Shown piece by piece: positions 26,881-36,202 of a stretch of DNA of 64,000 nucleotides (positions are counted from its first letter, which is position 1; each line of letters starts with the position of its first letter). Both the position numbers and the translations under genes were made by a program. The stretch is from JACDAN01 sp963801855 (GTDB taxonomy: Bacteria; Actinomycetota; Thermoleophilia; Gaiellales; Gaiellaceae), in the NCBI GenBank assembly GCA_963801855.1, contig CAWDGK010000002.1, positions 558,001 through 622,000 on the forward strand, in the 5' to 3' direction. Below the pieces are notes generated by a model. It was given only the letters and a program-made list of their open reading frames with translations. It had not been told where the DNA came from and did no database searches.

Positions 26881-27618
26881 ATGCCTGAGCACAACGTGGC
26901 AACACGCGAGGAATGGCAGGCGGCCCGGGACGAGCTCGCAAAGCTCGAGGCCGAGCAAGCGGAGCGCGGCGAGGAGGTCAAGAAGCGGCGCCGCGATCTT
27001 CCGTGGGTTCCCGTCGAGAAGGAGTACGAGTTCGACACCGAGGACGGCAAGAAGACCCTCGCCGAGCTCTTCGACGGACGCTCTCAGCTGCTCGCCTACA
27101 ACATCATGTTCGGCCCCGAGTACACGCTCGGCGCCTGTCCCGGCTGCACCAACCTCGGCGACGGGCTCGACGGCTCACTCATTCACCTGAACCATCACGA
27201 CGTGACACTCGTGTGCTTCTCGCGGGCGCCGATCGAGCGGTTGACCGCCTACAAGGAACGGATGGGCTGGGAGTTCCCGTACATCTCCACCTTCAATACC
27301 GACTTCGCCTTCGACTTCGGCCTCGCGTTGACCCGGGAACAGGCGCAGCAGGTTCCCGAGATCAAGGAGTTGATCGCAAGCCCGAGCGACGACATCCAGT
27401 ACTGGTCGAGCCAGGTCGGAGCGGAGCTCGAGGACGGGATGCGAGAGGCCCCGAGCTGGATCGCCTTCGCCCGCGAGAACGGAACCGTCTACCACACCTA
27501 CACGGTGATGGCACCCGACCCGTTCGTCAGGCCGTACTACAGCTTCCTGCTCGATCGAACCCCGAAAGCTCAAGCCTCAGAGCAACGCGCCTGGCGGAAG
27601 GACGAGTACCCGGACTGA
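26881..27618 (+). CDS. DUF899 thioredoxin-fold protein
   Basis: A 245-aa protein of the DUF899 family, which has a thioredoxin-like fold. Motifs are VATREEWQAARDELAKLEAE at the N-terminus, LPWVPVEKEYEFDTEDGKK, YNIMFGPEYTLGACPGCT (CxxC-like GACPGC), LVCFSRAPIERLTAYKERMG and FNTDFAFDFGLAL. Function unproven. GAGGAGGAGATAG precedes the ATG, a strong ribosome site. It is divergent from the M24 gene. Confidence 0.9.
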   Translation: MPEHNVATREEWQAARDELAKLEAEQAERGEEVKKRRRDLPWVPVEKEYEFDTEDGKKTLAELFDGRSQLLAYNIMFGPEYTLGACPGCTNLGDGLDGSLIHLNHHDVTLVCFSRAPIERLTAYKERMGWEFPYISTFNTDFAFDFGLALTREQAQQVPEIKELIASPSDDIQYWSSQVGAELEDGMREAPSWIAFARENGTVYHTYTVMAPDPFVRPYYSFLLDRTPKAQASEQRAWRKDEYPD

Positions 27619-27652
27619 CGCCGATCGGGCTCGGGCCGACACACGTTCAGCC

Positions 27653-27982
27653 GTGGCTCTCTCTCCGGACGACGCTCGTTCTCTCGCCCTGTCTCTGCCC
27701 GAAGCCGTCGAGCAGGATCACCACGGGCGCCCCTCGTTCCGTGTCGGCGGAAAGATCTTCGCGACGCTGTGGAGCGAGCAGCGGATGAACGTGATGCTGG
27801 ATGAAGGCGGAATACGAACCGCGATCGGGAGTGCGCCCGATGCCTGTGAGGAAGTGTGGTGGGGCAAGCGTCTGACGGCGGTCGGAGTCACGCTTGCCCG
27901 CGCCGACCGGGAGTTCCTGCGCGAGCTGCTCACCGACGCGTGGGAGCAGAAGGCGCCGAAGCGGCTTATGAGCGATCGCTAG
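27653..27982 (+). CDS. MmcQ/YjbR family protein
   Basis: A 109-aa MmcQ/YjbR (CyaY-like fold) protein. It has LSPDDARSLALSLPEAVEQD, FRVGGKIFATLWSEQRMNVM, and VWWGKRLTAVGVTLARADRE with LLTDAWEQKAPKRL. It may bind DNA, but the role is unknown. GTG 27653 starts 34 nt after the DUF899 stop and is probably cotranscribed. Confidence 0.85.
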   Translation: MALSPDDARSLALSLPEAVEQDHHGRPSFRVGGKIFATLWSEQRMNVMLDEGGIRTAIGSAPDACEEVWWGKRLTAVGVTLARADREFLRELLTDAWEQKAPKRLMSDR

Positions 27983-28086
27983 ACGATTGTGAGCCAAGCG
28001 GGCATGTCAACGGCTGAACGTCTCTCCTGCGAAGCTGATGGTCATGGAGCCAGGCGAGTACCGGTTCGGGGACGGGACGTGATCGA

Positions 28087-29076
28087 TTGACCGCGTTCGT
28101 CTCCACGGGCCGCCTCCCGAGCCCCGAACTGGTTCAGTCGCTCGTGGACGAGGCGTACGAGCACTTCAGGACGAACGACGGCGGGACGAACGCTGAGGTG
28201 TACCCGGCACTCGCCGAGGTACCGAGAGATCTCTTCGGCGTCTGCGTGGTCGGCGCGGCCGGAAGGGTCTACCGAGCCGGGGACGCCGATGCCGAGTTCA
28301 CGATCATGAGTGTGGCGAAGCCGTTCGTCTTCGCCCTCGTCTGTCAGGCGCTAGGCCCGGACGAGCTTCGCGAGCGGGTCGGTGTCAATGCCACAGGCCT
28401 TCCGTTCAATTCCCTCGAGGCCGTCGAGCAGAGCGATGACGGGAGGACGAATCCGATGGTGAACTCGGGGGCGATCGCCACGACGAGCCTTGTCCCTGGA
28501 GCAGAGCAAGAGGAACGTTGGGCGGCGATCCGCGACGGCCTATCTCGATTCGCCGGGCGGGCGCTCTCAGTCGACGAGGACGTCTTCCAGTCGGCATCCG
28601 AGACCAACATGCGAAACCGGGACATCGCTCGCCTGCTTGCGAGCGTCGACCGGATTCACGGCGACCCGTCCGAAGCCGTCGCGCTCTACACCAAGCAGAG
28701 CTGCCTCAGCGTGAGCGCCCGGGATCTGGCGGCGATGGGCGCCACGCTCGCCGGCGGCGGCGTCAATCCCCTCTCGGGCGAGCGGGTCGTGGATGCGGAC
28801 GTCTGCCGGCACACGCTGGCCGTGATGACGACGGCCGGGCTGTACGAGACTTCGGGCGACTGGCTCTACGACATCGGGCTCCCCGGGAAGAGCGGCATCG
28901 GCGGCGGGATCGTGATGGTCGCTCCGGGGAAAGGCGGGCTCGGGACATTCGCCCCACCGCTCGACCACGCCGGCAACAGCGTCAAGGGACAGCTCGTTGC
29001 ACAGTTTCTGTCCCGCCGCCTCGGATTGGATCTCTTCGTCTCGAGCCCGAGCGACTCCCAGGACACCGAGGCGTGA
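28087..29076 (+). CDS. glsA: Glutaminase (beta-lactamase fold)
   Basis: The 329-aa enzyme hydrolyses glutamine to glutamate and ammonia. Marks of the serine-dependent glutaminase family are FTIMSVAKPFVFALV with the nucleophile Ser in SxxK, RTNPMVNSGAIATTSLVPG, ETNMRNRDIARLLAS, LYTKQSCLSVSARDLAAMGA, and GDWLYDIGLPGKSGIGGGIV near the end. TTG 28087 is the only start that includes the full N-terminus. The 104 bp upstream contain no gene. Length matches GlsA. Confidence 0.93.
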   Translation: MTAFVSTGRLPSPELVQSLVDEAYEHFRTNDGGTNAEVYPALAEVPRDLFGVCVVGAAGRVYRAGDADAEFTIMSVAKPFVFALVCQALGPDELRERVGVNATGLPFNSLEAVEQSDDGRTNPMVNSGAIATTSLVPGAEQEERWAAIRDGLSRFAGRALSVDEDVFQSASETNMRNRDIARLLASVDRIHGDPSEAVALYTKQSCLSVSARDLAAMGATLAGGGVNPLSGERVVDADVCRHTLAVMTTAGLYETSGDWLYDIGLPGKSGIGGGIVMVAPGKGGLGTFAPPLDHAGNSVKGQLVAQFLSRRLGLDLFVSSPSDSQDTEA

Positions 29077-29125
29077 CCCGGGACCGCCTTGCCCCGTGGA
29101 CTGACCCTTTTTTGCGCCAACCCTC

Positions 29126-29629
29126 CTAGGCGACAGGCGGGCAGGCGCGGCCGAAGGCGATTCGTAGTCGCTCGATGCGGTCGCCGACCTGCACGTCGAA
29201 CGGAACGCAGCCTCGTTTCTTCAGGCTGAAGCCGCCGGCGTAGGCGAGCCAGGCGGACGGCGACACGCAGGGGAGGAAGCGGACGCTCAACGCCTCCCCG
29301 TGGCCCCAGCCGATCACCGCATGGCGCCGCCAGGGCTTGGCGATGCTGATCGTCACCGGCTCCCCGGTTCCAGCGCGGACCAGCGCGCCCCATTTCGCCC
29401 AGAACCGGAAAACGGGGTCGTTGGAGCGCTCCACCCGCCATGGATAGCGGCCGCGGGGCAGTCCGATCCGGTCGAGAACGATTCCGGCCTCGGCGTAAGG
29501 CCGTTCCGCGGTGCCGACCGACTGGTCGCAGCCGACGGTCGTGCGCATCGGACTCGGATGGGTCATCGCTGATGCAGCGACCGCGAGTCCCACGACTGTC
29601 ACGACCGCCGCCGCTATGAGCCCGCGCAT
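29126..29629 (-). CDS. Secreted protein of unknown function (167 aa)
   Basis: Signal peptide MRGLIAAAVVTVVGLAVAAS, probably cleaved near ASAMTHP. The mature part has four cysteines (VGCDQ, LPCVS, RGCVPF, RACPPV), probably two disulfides, and aromatic-rich segments (PVFRFWAKWGALV, HAVIGWGHGE). No family is recognised. It is divergent from the ECF sigma gene with 55 bp between starts. Confidence 0.65.
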   Translation of the reverse strand: MRGLIAAAVVTVVGLAVAASAMTHPSPMRTTVGCDQSVGTAERPYAEAGIVLDRIGLPRGRYPWRVERSNDPVFRFWAKWGALVRAGTGEPVTISIAKPWRRHAVIGWGHGEALSVRFLPCVSPSAWLAYAGGFSLKKRGCVPFDVQVGDRIERLRIAFGRACPPVA

Positions 29630-29684
29630 GCGGCAAGTACACCTTTGGAGGACAAGTGGTTCCAGGGGGCGCCCAGGGCCTACG

Positions 29685-30656
29685 ATGATCCTCGTGTCCG
29701 AACCCGCCGCCGCGACTCCCGTCTCCGAGGAGCTCGAGCTCCAGCTCGAGGAGCACCGCAAGCAACTAACGGGGTACTGCTACCGGATGCTCGCCTCGCC
29801 CTTCGAGGCCGAGGATGCCGTCCAGGAGACGATGATCCGCGCGTGGCGCGGACTCGACCGCTTCGAGGGTCGCGCGGCGTTCAAGTCGTGGCTCTACAGG
29901 ATCGCGACGAATGTCTGCCTCGACATGCTGGAGGGACGCGAGCGCCGCGCCCTGCCGATGGACCTCGGACCTGCGCGGGAGCCGATCGAGGCGAACCTGA
30001 ACGTCCTGCCGGAGGTGACCTGGATCCAACCGGTCCCCGACCCCGCCATCGAGGTGGAGTCGCGCGAGACGGTCCGCCTCGCCTTCGTCGCGGCCCTGCA
30101 GCACCTTCCTCCCCGTCAGCGCGCCGTGCTCATCCTCTGCGAGGTCCTGCGGTGGAAGGCGACGGAGGTCGCCGAGCTCCTTGAGGTCACCGTGGCATCC
30201 GTCAACAGCGCCCTGCAGCGCGCGCGTGCGACCCTCGAGGCGGCAGACGCCGGCTCGGCAGGCTCGACGCACGTGAGTGACGTCGACGCCGAGCTCCTCG
30301 CGCGCTACGTCACCGCCTTCGAGGACTACGACATGGACGCGCTCACAGCCCTGATCCGGGAGGACGCGACGCAGTCGATGCCGCCGTACGACCTCTGGCT
30401 GCAAGGCCGAGAGGACATCTTCAGCTGGTGGTTCGGTCCGGGTGCCGGCTGTCGAGGCTCGCGCCTGGTGCCGACGGTGGCCGCGAACGGCTCGCCTGCG
30501 TACGGCCAGTACAAGCCCGCGCCGGGCGGCGGCTTCGAGCCGTGGGCGCTCCAGGTGCTCGAGGTCTCGGCCGGCCGGCTCGTCCAGTTCCACTTCTTCC
30601 TCGACACCGGCACGCTCTTCCCGCTCTTCGGGCTCCCCGCCCGCTTCGAGACCTAG
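29685..30656 (+). CDS. ECF sigma factor with C-terminal SnoaL-like domain
   Basis: A 323-aa sigma-70 family member. Region 2 is LTGYCYRMLASPFEAEDAVQ through AFKSWLYRIATNVCLDMLEG. Region 4 is LQHLPPRQRAVLILCEVLRW with VAELLEVTVASVNSALQRAR. The last 120 residues (DVDAELLARYVTAFEDYDMD to FGLPARFET) form a SnoaL/NTF2-like domain. This arrangement belongs to the large ECF groups whose C-terminal domain controls activity in place of an anti-sigma factor (SigX5/TIGR02960 type). ATG 29685 is used; GTG 29694 is possible. Its stop overlaps the stop of the convergent STAS gene. Confidence 0.86.
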   Translation: MILVSEPAAATPVSEELELQLEEHRKQLTGYCYRMLASPFEAEDAVQETMIRAWRGLDRFEGRAAFKSWLYRIATNVCLDMLEGRERRALPMDLGPAREPIEANLNVLPEVTWIQPVPDPAIEVESRETVRLAFVAALQHLPPRQRAVLILCEVLRWKATEVAELLEVTVASVNSALQRARATLEAADAGSAGSTHVSDVDAELLARYVTAFEDYDMDALTALIREDATQSMPPYDLWLQGREDIFSWWFGPGAGCRGSRLVPTVAANGSPAYGQYKPAPGGGFEPWALQVLEVSAGRLVQFHFFLDTGTLFPLFGLPARFET

Positions 30657-30946
30657 CGGTCGGCCAAGACCTCGGTGAGCCCCATGAAGCCGACGAGCTC
30701 GAGCAGCTCGTCCGAGGCATGGCGCAGGCGCACCCGGCAGGCATACCGGCGGGCGGCGAGCTGAAGGCGAGCCAGGGCGTCGACCGTCACGGCGTCGGGC
30801 TCGACTCCATGCACATCGCAAAGGACGACCGCAGCGTCATGCTCGTTGAGTAACGTGCAGACGCGGTCACAGAGCCCGGGCAAGTCAGCATGGGTGATCG
30901 GGCCGCGGATGGCGAAAGCGACCGTGGGCGGAGCAGCGGAGCCCAT
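30653..30946 (-). CDS. STAS-domain protein
   Basis: A 97-aa STAS domain (anti-sigma-factor antagonist fold). It has VAFAIRGPITHADLPGLCDR, AAVVLCDVHGVEPDAVTVDA where a phosphorylatable Ser is usual but Asp/Val is seen, and LARLQLAARRYACRVRLRH. It probably does not use classical phosphorylation control. ATG 30946 is the chosen start; the frame is open further upstream. It is convergent with the ECF sigma gene, and a link to sigma control is only suggestive. Confidence 0.75.
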   Translation of the reverse strand: MGSAAPPTVAFAIRGPITHADLPGLCDRVCTLLNEHDAAVVLCDVHGVEPDAVTVDALARLQLAARRYACRVRLRHASDELLELVGFMGLTEVLADR

Positions 30947-31062
30947 GGAGCAGAGACTGTCCGGCTGCAGAAAACTCATCGGCACGCGACCGATGAGTTC
31001 TCGAACACGGGCCGGTCTAAGCCTCTGAAACCGCTGATTGACCCACGGAAAGGGAGACGTCG

Positions 31063-32515
31063 ATGACCACGATGACAAACCGGGCCCGCTGGATCGCGCT
31101 CTACGTGCTCTGCCTGGGCGACCTGATGATCGTCCTCGACGGCACGATCGTGAACGTCGCGCTGCCGACGATCCAGGAGGACCTCGGGTTCTCGCGGGAA
31201 TCGCTCGCGTGGGTGGTGAACGCCTACATGCTCACCTTCGGCGGCTTCCTGCTTCTGGGCGGCCGGCTGGGCGACCTCTTCGGACACCGGCGGTTGTTCG
31301 TGATCGGCACGTCGCTCTTCACCGTCGCCTCGCTCGCCTGCGGCATTGCGAACTCGCAGGAGACGCTCGTTGCTGCGCGGGCCGTGCAGGGGATCGGCGG
31401 AGCGATCGTCTCCGCGGTCGCGCTGTCGTTGATCATGACGCTCTTCACCGAAGGAGCGCGATCGCGCAAAGGCGATGGGCGTGTTCGGCTTCGTTCTCTC
31501 GGGCGGCGGCGTTGCCGGTGTGCTGCTCGGCGGCGTCCTCACCGACGCACTCGACTGGCACTGGATCTTCCTCGTCAACATTCCCGTCGGGATCGCCGTC
31601 GTCGTCCTGACGATGATCCTGCTGCCGGGGACACCGGGTCATGCGACGGGACGCGTGGACTTTGCGGGCGCGATCACGGTGACCGCCTCGCTCATGCTGG
31701 CGGTCTTCGCGATCGTGAACGGCAACGATGCCGGGTGGACGTCCGCGCGGACGCTCGGGCTCTTGGCCGCTTCGGCGGCGCTGATGGGGCTGTTCCTCTT
31801 CATCGAGTCGCGGATCTCGGCTCCGCTGATGCCGCTCACGATCTTCCGGAACCGCAATGTCTCGACCGCGAACGTCGTCGGTGCGCTGATGGCGGCCGGG
31901 ATGTTCGCCTACTTCTTCCTCTCGGCCCTCTACCTCCAGGGGATCCTGGGCTACAGCCCGATGGAGGTCGGCCTCGCCTACCTGCCCTCCACGATCCTGT
32001 GGGGCGCCTCGTCGCTGCTCCTCTCCAACCGGCTGGTCATGCGGTACGGAATCAACCCACCGCTGATCGCGGGGCTCGGGCTGATGACGATCGGGCTGCT
32101 GCTCTTCGCACGCACGCCCGTCGACGGGAACTACCTGCTCGACATCCTGCCCGCGACGCTCGCGGTCGGGCTCGGCGGCGGGATCGCGTTCAACCCGCTC
32201 CTGCTTGCGGCGATGAGCGGAGTCGAGCAAGAGGAGGCCGGCCTGGCCTCGGGCGTCGTGAACACGGCGTTCATGATGGGCGGTGCGGTCGGGCTTGCGA
32301 TCCTCGCCAGCCTTGCGGCCTCACGCACGGACAGCCTGGCCGCCTCGGGCGACGGCGAGCTTGCGGCGCTGAACGGCGGGTATCACGCCGCTTTCCTCCT
32401 GGGCGCGGTGTTCGTGATGGTCGCCATCGCCGTCACGGCGGCGCTCCTGCGTGCGGCGATGCCGGCGCACGGGCACGAGGAAGAGGCGGTCGGCGTCCCG
32501 GCCGCAGCCGACTAG
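31063..32515 (+). CDS. MFS drug transporter, DHA2 (EmrB/QacA) family, one frameshift
   Basis: About 484 codons, a proton-driven exporter with 14 predicted membrane helices. N-terminal marks are LGDLMIVLDGTIVNVALPTI, motif A GGRLGDLFGHRRLFVIG and RAVQGIGGAIVSAVALSL. After a shift near 31455-31470 (expected EGAERAKAMGVFGF) the frame continues FVLSGGGVAGVLLGGVLTDA with motif C-like spacing and LDWHWIFLVNIPVG. The ATG is preceded by GAAAGGGAGACGTCG, a moderate ribosome site. It converges on the UbiA gene with overlapping stops. Confidence 0.88.
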
Positions 32516-33859
32516 AACGCGTCGACGACGAGCGCGATCACGTAGCCGGCGATCAGCAGCACGCCGGTCGCGAGGTGGAGCTGGATGTTCTTGCCCATCG
32601 CCGGCATCAGGGCGTAGGGCTGGTCGTACGACTCGCGGAGGGCCCGGTAGACGGGGATCGCGAGTGGGGCGGCCGCCAGCGCGATGATCGCCGGCCGGAC
32701 GATCAGACCGCTGATCGCGAAGACCGCGATCAGCGCGAACGCAAGCACGACCGCGGCGGCGTAGCCGTTGACGATCGTGTCCTTCGAGAGCCGCACGGGC
32801 AGGGTCCGCTTGCCGGCAGCGGCGTCGGCGGGGCGGTCCGGCACCTCGTTCACGTACAGGACGAGCGCGATCAGGATCCCGACCGGGATCGAGACGAGGA
32901 GCGGCTCGAGGTCGTACTCACGCGCCTGCACGAAGTAGGCACCGAGGGCCATGATCGGGCCGAAGCCGAGAGCGACGACGATCTCTCCGAGCCCGCGATG
33001 GACGAGCTTCAGGGGCGGCGCCGTGTAGAAGAAGCTCAGGAGCGCCCCGACCACGCCGAGCCAGAGGAGATCCCATCCGCGAATGGCGGCGAGGCCCACG
33101 CCGATCGCGATCCCGGCGGCGTAGAAGCCGAGCGAGAGGAGCGCCAGGTTGCGCAGCGACACGAGCCCGTACAGGACGACCCGCGAGCCGCCGCTGAACT
33201 GCGTCGGGTTCACGTTCGCCTCGTCGGCGCCGCTCGTCGTGTCGAAGACGTCGTTCGCGACGTTCAGGCCGAGGTGGATGAACGCGCCGCCGACGAGCGT
33301 CGCGAGGGCGAGCCACCAGCTGAAGCCGTTCGTCCACGCGGCGACCGCGATCCCGAGCAGGATCGGGACGAACGTCGCGGTGAGGAACGGAAGCCGGGTC
33401 GCCCGGAGGAAGAGCCAGCCGAAGGAGAGGCGCGGCTTGACCTCCCGGCCGGTCTCGGCCGAGACCTGGTCGAGATAACGGCGGGCCTGCGGAACGCCGC
33501 GCTCGGAGAACTCGAAGAACGACATCTCCTGCTCGTCCCACTGCTGGACGCGGTCCGGGCTGGAACTCCAGCTTGCCGTCAGTTCTCCGCGCGGATCCCC
33601 ACAGAGAGACGTACCGCCGCTCGTCGTAGCCGATCCCCGGCTGGGGCCGAATGTGGCTGAAGACGACGTTGATCCGCTCGCCTTCGGGTGGCTGGACCTC
33701 GTCGCCGCCGACTGCGTCCAGGACGACGACCCCACGGCCGGCGTCGGCGCGGAACTCGGTCGCGACGGAGAGCGGGTAGCCGTCGTCGTCCACGAACGCG
33801 ATCACGGCGTGGCTGAAGCGCTCCTGGAGGCCGGCGATCAGCTCCGGGGTCGGCTTCAC
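32512..33859 (-). CDS. Fusion of a PNPOx-like split barrel and a UbiA prenyltransferase (one frameshift)
   Basis: About 448 codons. Residues 1-100 look like a flavin-binding PNPOx-type barrel (LIAGLQERFSHAVIAFVDDD, DAGRGVVVLDAVGGDEVQPP, YDERRYVSLWGSARR). From about residue 130 there is a UbiA domain with 8-9 helices. Its first Asp-rich motif is LGLNVANDVFDTTSGADEAN and its second is YVNEVPDRPADAAAGKRTLP. A linker (DRVQQWDEQEMSFFEFSERG) joins them. One extra C at about 33557 breaks the frame between the domains; removing it gives a continuous protein. GTG 33859 overlaps the stop of the upstream PNPOx gene (GTGA). Probable role: prenylation in quinone biosynthesis. Confidence 0.75.
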
Positions 33860-34341
33860 GCGAGCGCCTCGGCGAGCTCGAAGACCTCTGGCGCCCGGTC
33901 CGTTCGGCCGTCCTCCCAGAAGAACGCACGCCTGGGCCGGATCTCGATCACCGCGCGCTCGAAGAACAGCGGCAGGGCGACGCGCTTGCCGAGGAACATG
34001 TCGATCGCGGGCTCCTTCTTCCGCCAGAGCGGAAGCACCCGCTCCCAGCCCGCGTGGAGATCGGAGTCGTCCACGATCGCATCTCCCTGGATCGTCGCCC
34101 GCGCGAACCGCTCGACGTCGACTGCGACCGGGTCGCTGATCGAGAGCGACACGCGCGGGTTCGCCTTGACGTGCTCGAGCTTCTTCGAGAAGAGGATGCT
34201 CGACGTCAGGTAGATGAGCTCGCCGTCGTAGAGCGGGATCAACGGGTGGGTCACCGGCAGCCCGGCTGGGTCGACGACCGTGAACTCGCTCACGAGTGCC
34301 GACTCGAGCAGAGCCTCGACGGGTTCGGGGAGCACGCCCAT
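33856..34341 (-). CDS. PNPOx-like flavin-binding split-barrel protein
   Basis: A 161-aa protein with the pyridoxamine-phosphate-oxidase-like fold. It shows SALVSEFTVVDPAGLPVTHP, PLYDGELIYLTSSILFSKKL, VKANPRVSLSISDP and FARATIQGDAIVDD. This is the generic pattern of flavin or F420-dependent reductase families; the cofactor cannot be assigned. It is coupled (GTGA) to the PNPOx-UbiA fusion and divergent from the ABC exporter. Its distance from the second split barrel suggests they may interact. Confidence 0.78.
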   Translation of the reverse strand: MGVLPEPVEALLESALVSEFTVVDPAGLPVTHPLIPLYDGELIYLTSSILFSKKLEHVKANPRVSLSISDPVAVDVERFARATIQGDAIVDDSDLHAGWERVLPLWRKKEPAIDMFLGKRVALPLFFERAVIEIRPRRAFFWEDGRTDRAPEVFELAEALA

Positions 34342-34435
34342 GTACTGGACGGTAGTGAACCACCCCTTGGCGGCGCAGGTCGAGCCTTCCGCCGTGACTA
34401 CGATCAAGCGGCGGGACGCCGTCCCGGCCACACCC

Positions 34436-36202
34436 ATGGACCAGGCTTCTTCAGCGACTCTCGCTCCACCCAGCCGGTGGCTCGGCCCCGGCCGTATCCG
34501 CCTGCCCGCAGGCGATCCCGGCGATCCCGACACCCGCTCGCCGGCCCGCCTCCTCCTGTGGGTGGGCCGGCTTCAGCTCCTGACGTTGCTCGGAGGCATG
34601 TTCTTCGGCGTCCTCTGGATGGTCGCCCAGGCGCTCATGCCCTTCGCGATCGGCCGGGCGATCGAGGGCGGCATCGTCGACCACGACAATCGCGAGCTGG
34701 CGTTCTGGGCGCTCGTCCTGCTCGCGCTCGGCGCGGTCCAGGCCGGGGCCGGGATCATGCGGCACCGGTACGCGGTCTTCAACTGGCTCCAGGCGTCGTT
34801 CCGCCTCGCCCAGATCGTGTCTCACCACTCCGCTCGCTCCGGCCAGGCGGTTCGTGCCGGGCTCTCCACCGGCGAGGTCGTCGCGACGGTGGCGAACGAC
34901 GCGATGCGCGCCGGCGGCGCCTTCGACATCACCGCCCGGCTGTCCGGGGCGATCGTCGCCTACATCGTCGTCGCGTGCATCTTGCTCTCGTCCTCCGTCG
35001 TGCTCGGCCTGATCGTGCTGGTCGGAGTACCCGTGCTCGTCCTGCTCCTCGGCACCGTGATCAAGCCACTCGGTGAGCGGCAGCGGGAGCAGCGCGAGGA
35101 AGTCGGAAAGCTGACCGCTCTGGGCGCCGACACGGCCTCGGGGCTCCGCGTGCTGCGCGGGATCGGCGGCGAGCAGGCGTTCTTCGACCGGTACCACGCG
35201 CGCTCGCAGGTGGTTCGCGAGGCCGGTGTTCGCGTGGCCCTGCCGCAGTCGACCCTCGATGCGGCGCAGGTCTTCATCCCCGGGCTCTTCGTCGTGCTCG
35301 TGACCTGGATCGGCGCGCGGTTCGCGGTTTCGGGGCAGATCGGTGTCGGCGAGCTCGTGGCGTTCTACGGTTACGCGGCGTTTCTCGTCATCCCGCTGCG
35401 CACCGCGGCCGAGGCGGTCGACAAGGTGACGCGGGCGCTCGTCGGCGCCCGGCGCATGCTCAGCGTCCTCGCGGTGGAGCCTCAGGCTTCCGAGCCCGAG
35501 TCGCCCGCGGCCGAGCCTCCCGCCGGCGTGCCGCTCTCCGATCCGGGCTCGGGCCTCGTCGTCGAGCCCGGCGTCGTCACGTGCCTCGTCTCTGCCCTCC
35601 CGGAGGAGGCAGCCGAGACGGCCGACCGTCTGGGGCGTTTCGGCGACGACGACGAGGTGGCGCTCGGAGACGTCCGGCTGTCCGACCTACCGCTGGACAC
35701 GGTTCGGAGCCGGATCGTCGTCAGCGAGGCCGATCCGGTGCTGTTCGCCGGGAGCCTGCGCACCGAACTCGATCCGTGGGGTCGTTCGAGTGACGAGGAG
35801 ATCCTCGAGGCGATCTCGGTTGCGAACGCCGAGGACATCCTCGACGCCCTTCCCGAAGGTCTGGACACGGCGGTGGACGAGCGTGGCCGCTCCTTCTCCG
35901 GTGGCCAGCGGCAGCGACTCGTGCTGGCCCGCGCCCTGCTCTCGAACGCCGAGATTCTCGTCCTCGTCGAGCCGACGAGCGCCGTCGACGCCCACACGGA
36001 GGCCAGGATCGCGCGGCGCCTTGGCGAGGCTCGCGCGGGCCGGACGACGGTGATCGTGACCACGAGCCCCCTCGTCCTCGACCAGGCGGACAGGGTCGTG
36101 CTGATCGAGGGAGGCAAGGTCGTTGCCGAGGGCGGGCACCGTGAGCTCCTCGATTCGCGGTACGACTACCGCGACACGGTGACCCGTGGGGAGGACATGT
36201 GA
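34436..36202 (+). CDS. ABC exporter half-transporter with degenerate nucleotide-binding domain
   Basis: A 588-aa protein with a six-helix membrane domain (LLTLLGGMFFGVLWMVAQAL, RLSGAIVAYIVVACILLSSS, TVIKPLGERQREQREEVGKL) and a C-terminal ATPase domain. The Walker A loop is absent: the corresponding segment reads VVTCLVSALPEEAAETAD. The signature FSGGQRQRLVLARALL is canonical. Walker B is ILVLVEPTSAVD, with Val for the Asp. The switch His is replaced (VTTSPLVLDQADR). It must pair with the next gene to bind ATP. ATG 34436 starts a Pro-rich N-terminal tail; the frame is open upstream. It is coupled to the next gene by a 4-nt overlap (GTGA). Confidence 0.87.
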   Translation: MDQASSATLAPPSRWLGPGRIRLPAGDPGDPDTRSPARLLLWVGRLQLLTLLGGMFFGVLWMVAQALMPFAIGRAIEGGIVDHDNRELAFWALVLLALGAVQAGAGIMRHRYAVFNWLQASFRLAQIVSHHSARSGQAVRAGLSTGEVVATVANDAMRAGGAFDITARLSGAIVAYIVVACILLSSSVVLGLIVLVGVPVLVLLLGTVIKPLGERQREQREEVGKLTALGADTASGLRVLRGIGGEQAFFDRYHARSQVVREAGVRVALPQSTLDAAQVFIPGLFVVLVTWIGARFAVSGQIGVGELVAFYGYAAFLVIPLRTAAEAVDKVTRALVGARRMLSVLAVEPQASEPESPAAEPPAGVPLSDPGSGLVVEPGVVTCLVSALPEEAAETADRLGRFGDDDEVALGDVRLSDLPLDTVRSRIVVSEADPVLFAGSLRTELDPWGRSSDEEILEAISVANAEDILDALPEGLDTAVDERGRSFSGGQRQRLVLARALLSNAEILVLVEPTSAVDAHTEARIARRLGEARAGRTTVIVTTSPLVLDQADRVVLIEGGKVVAEGGHRELLDSRYDYRDTVTRGEDM

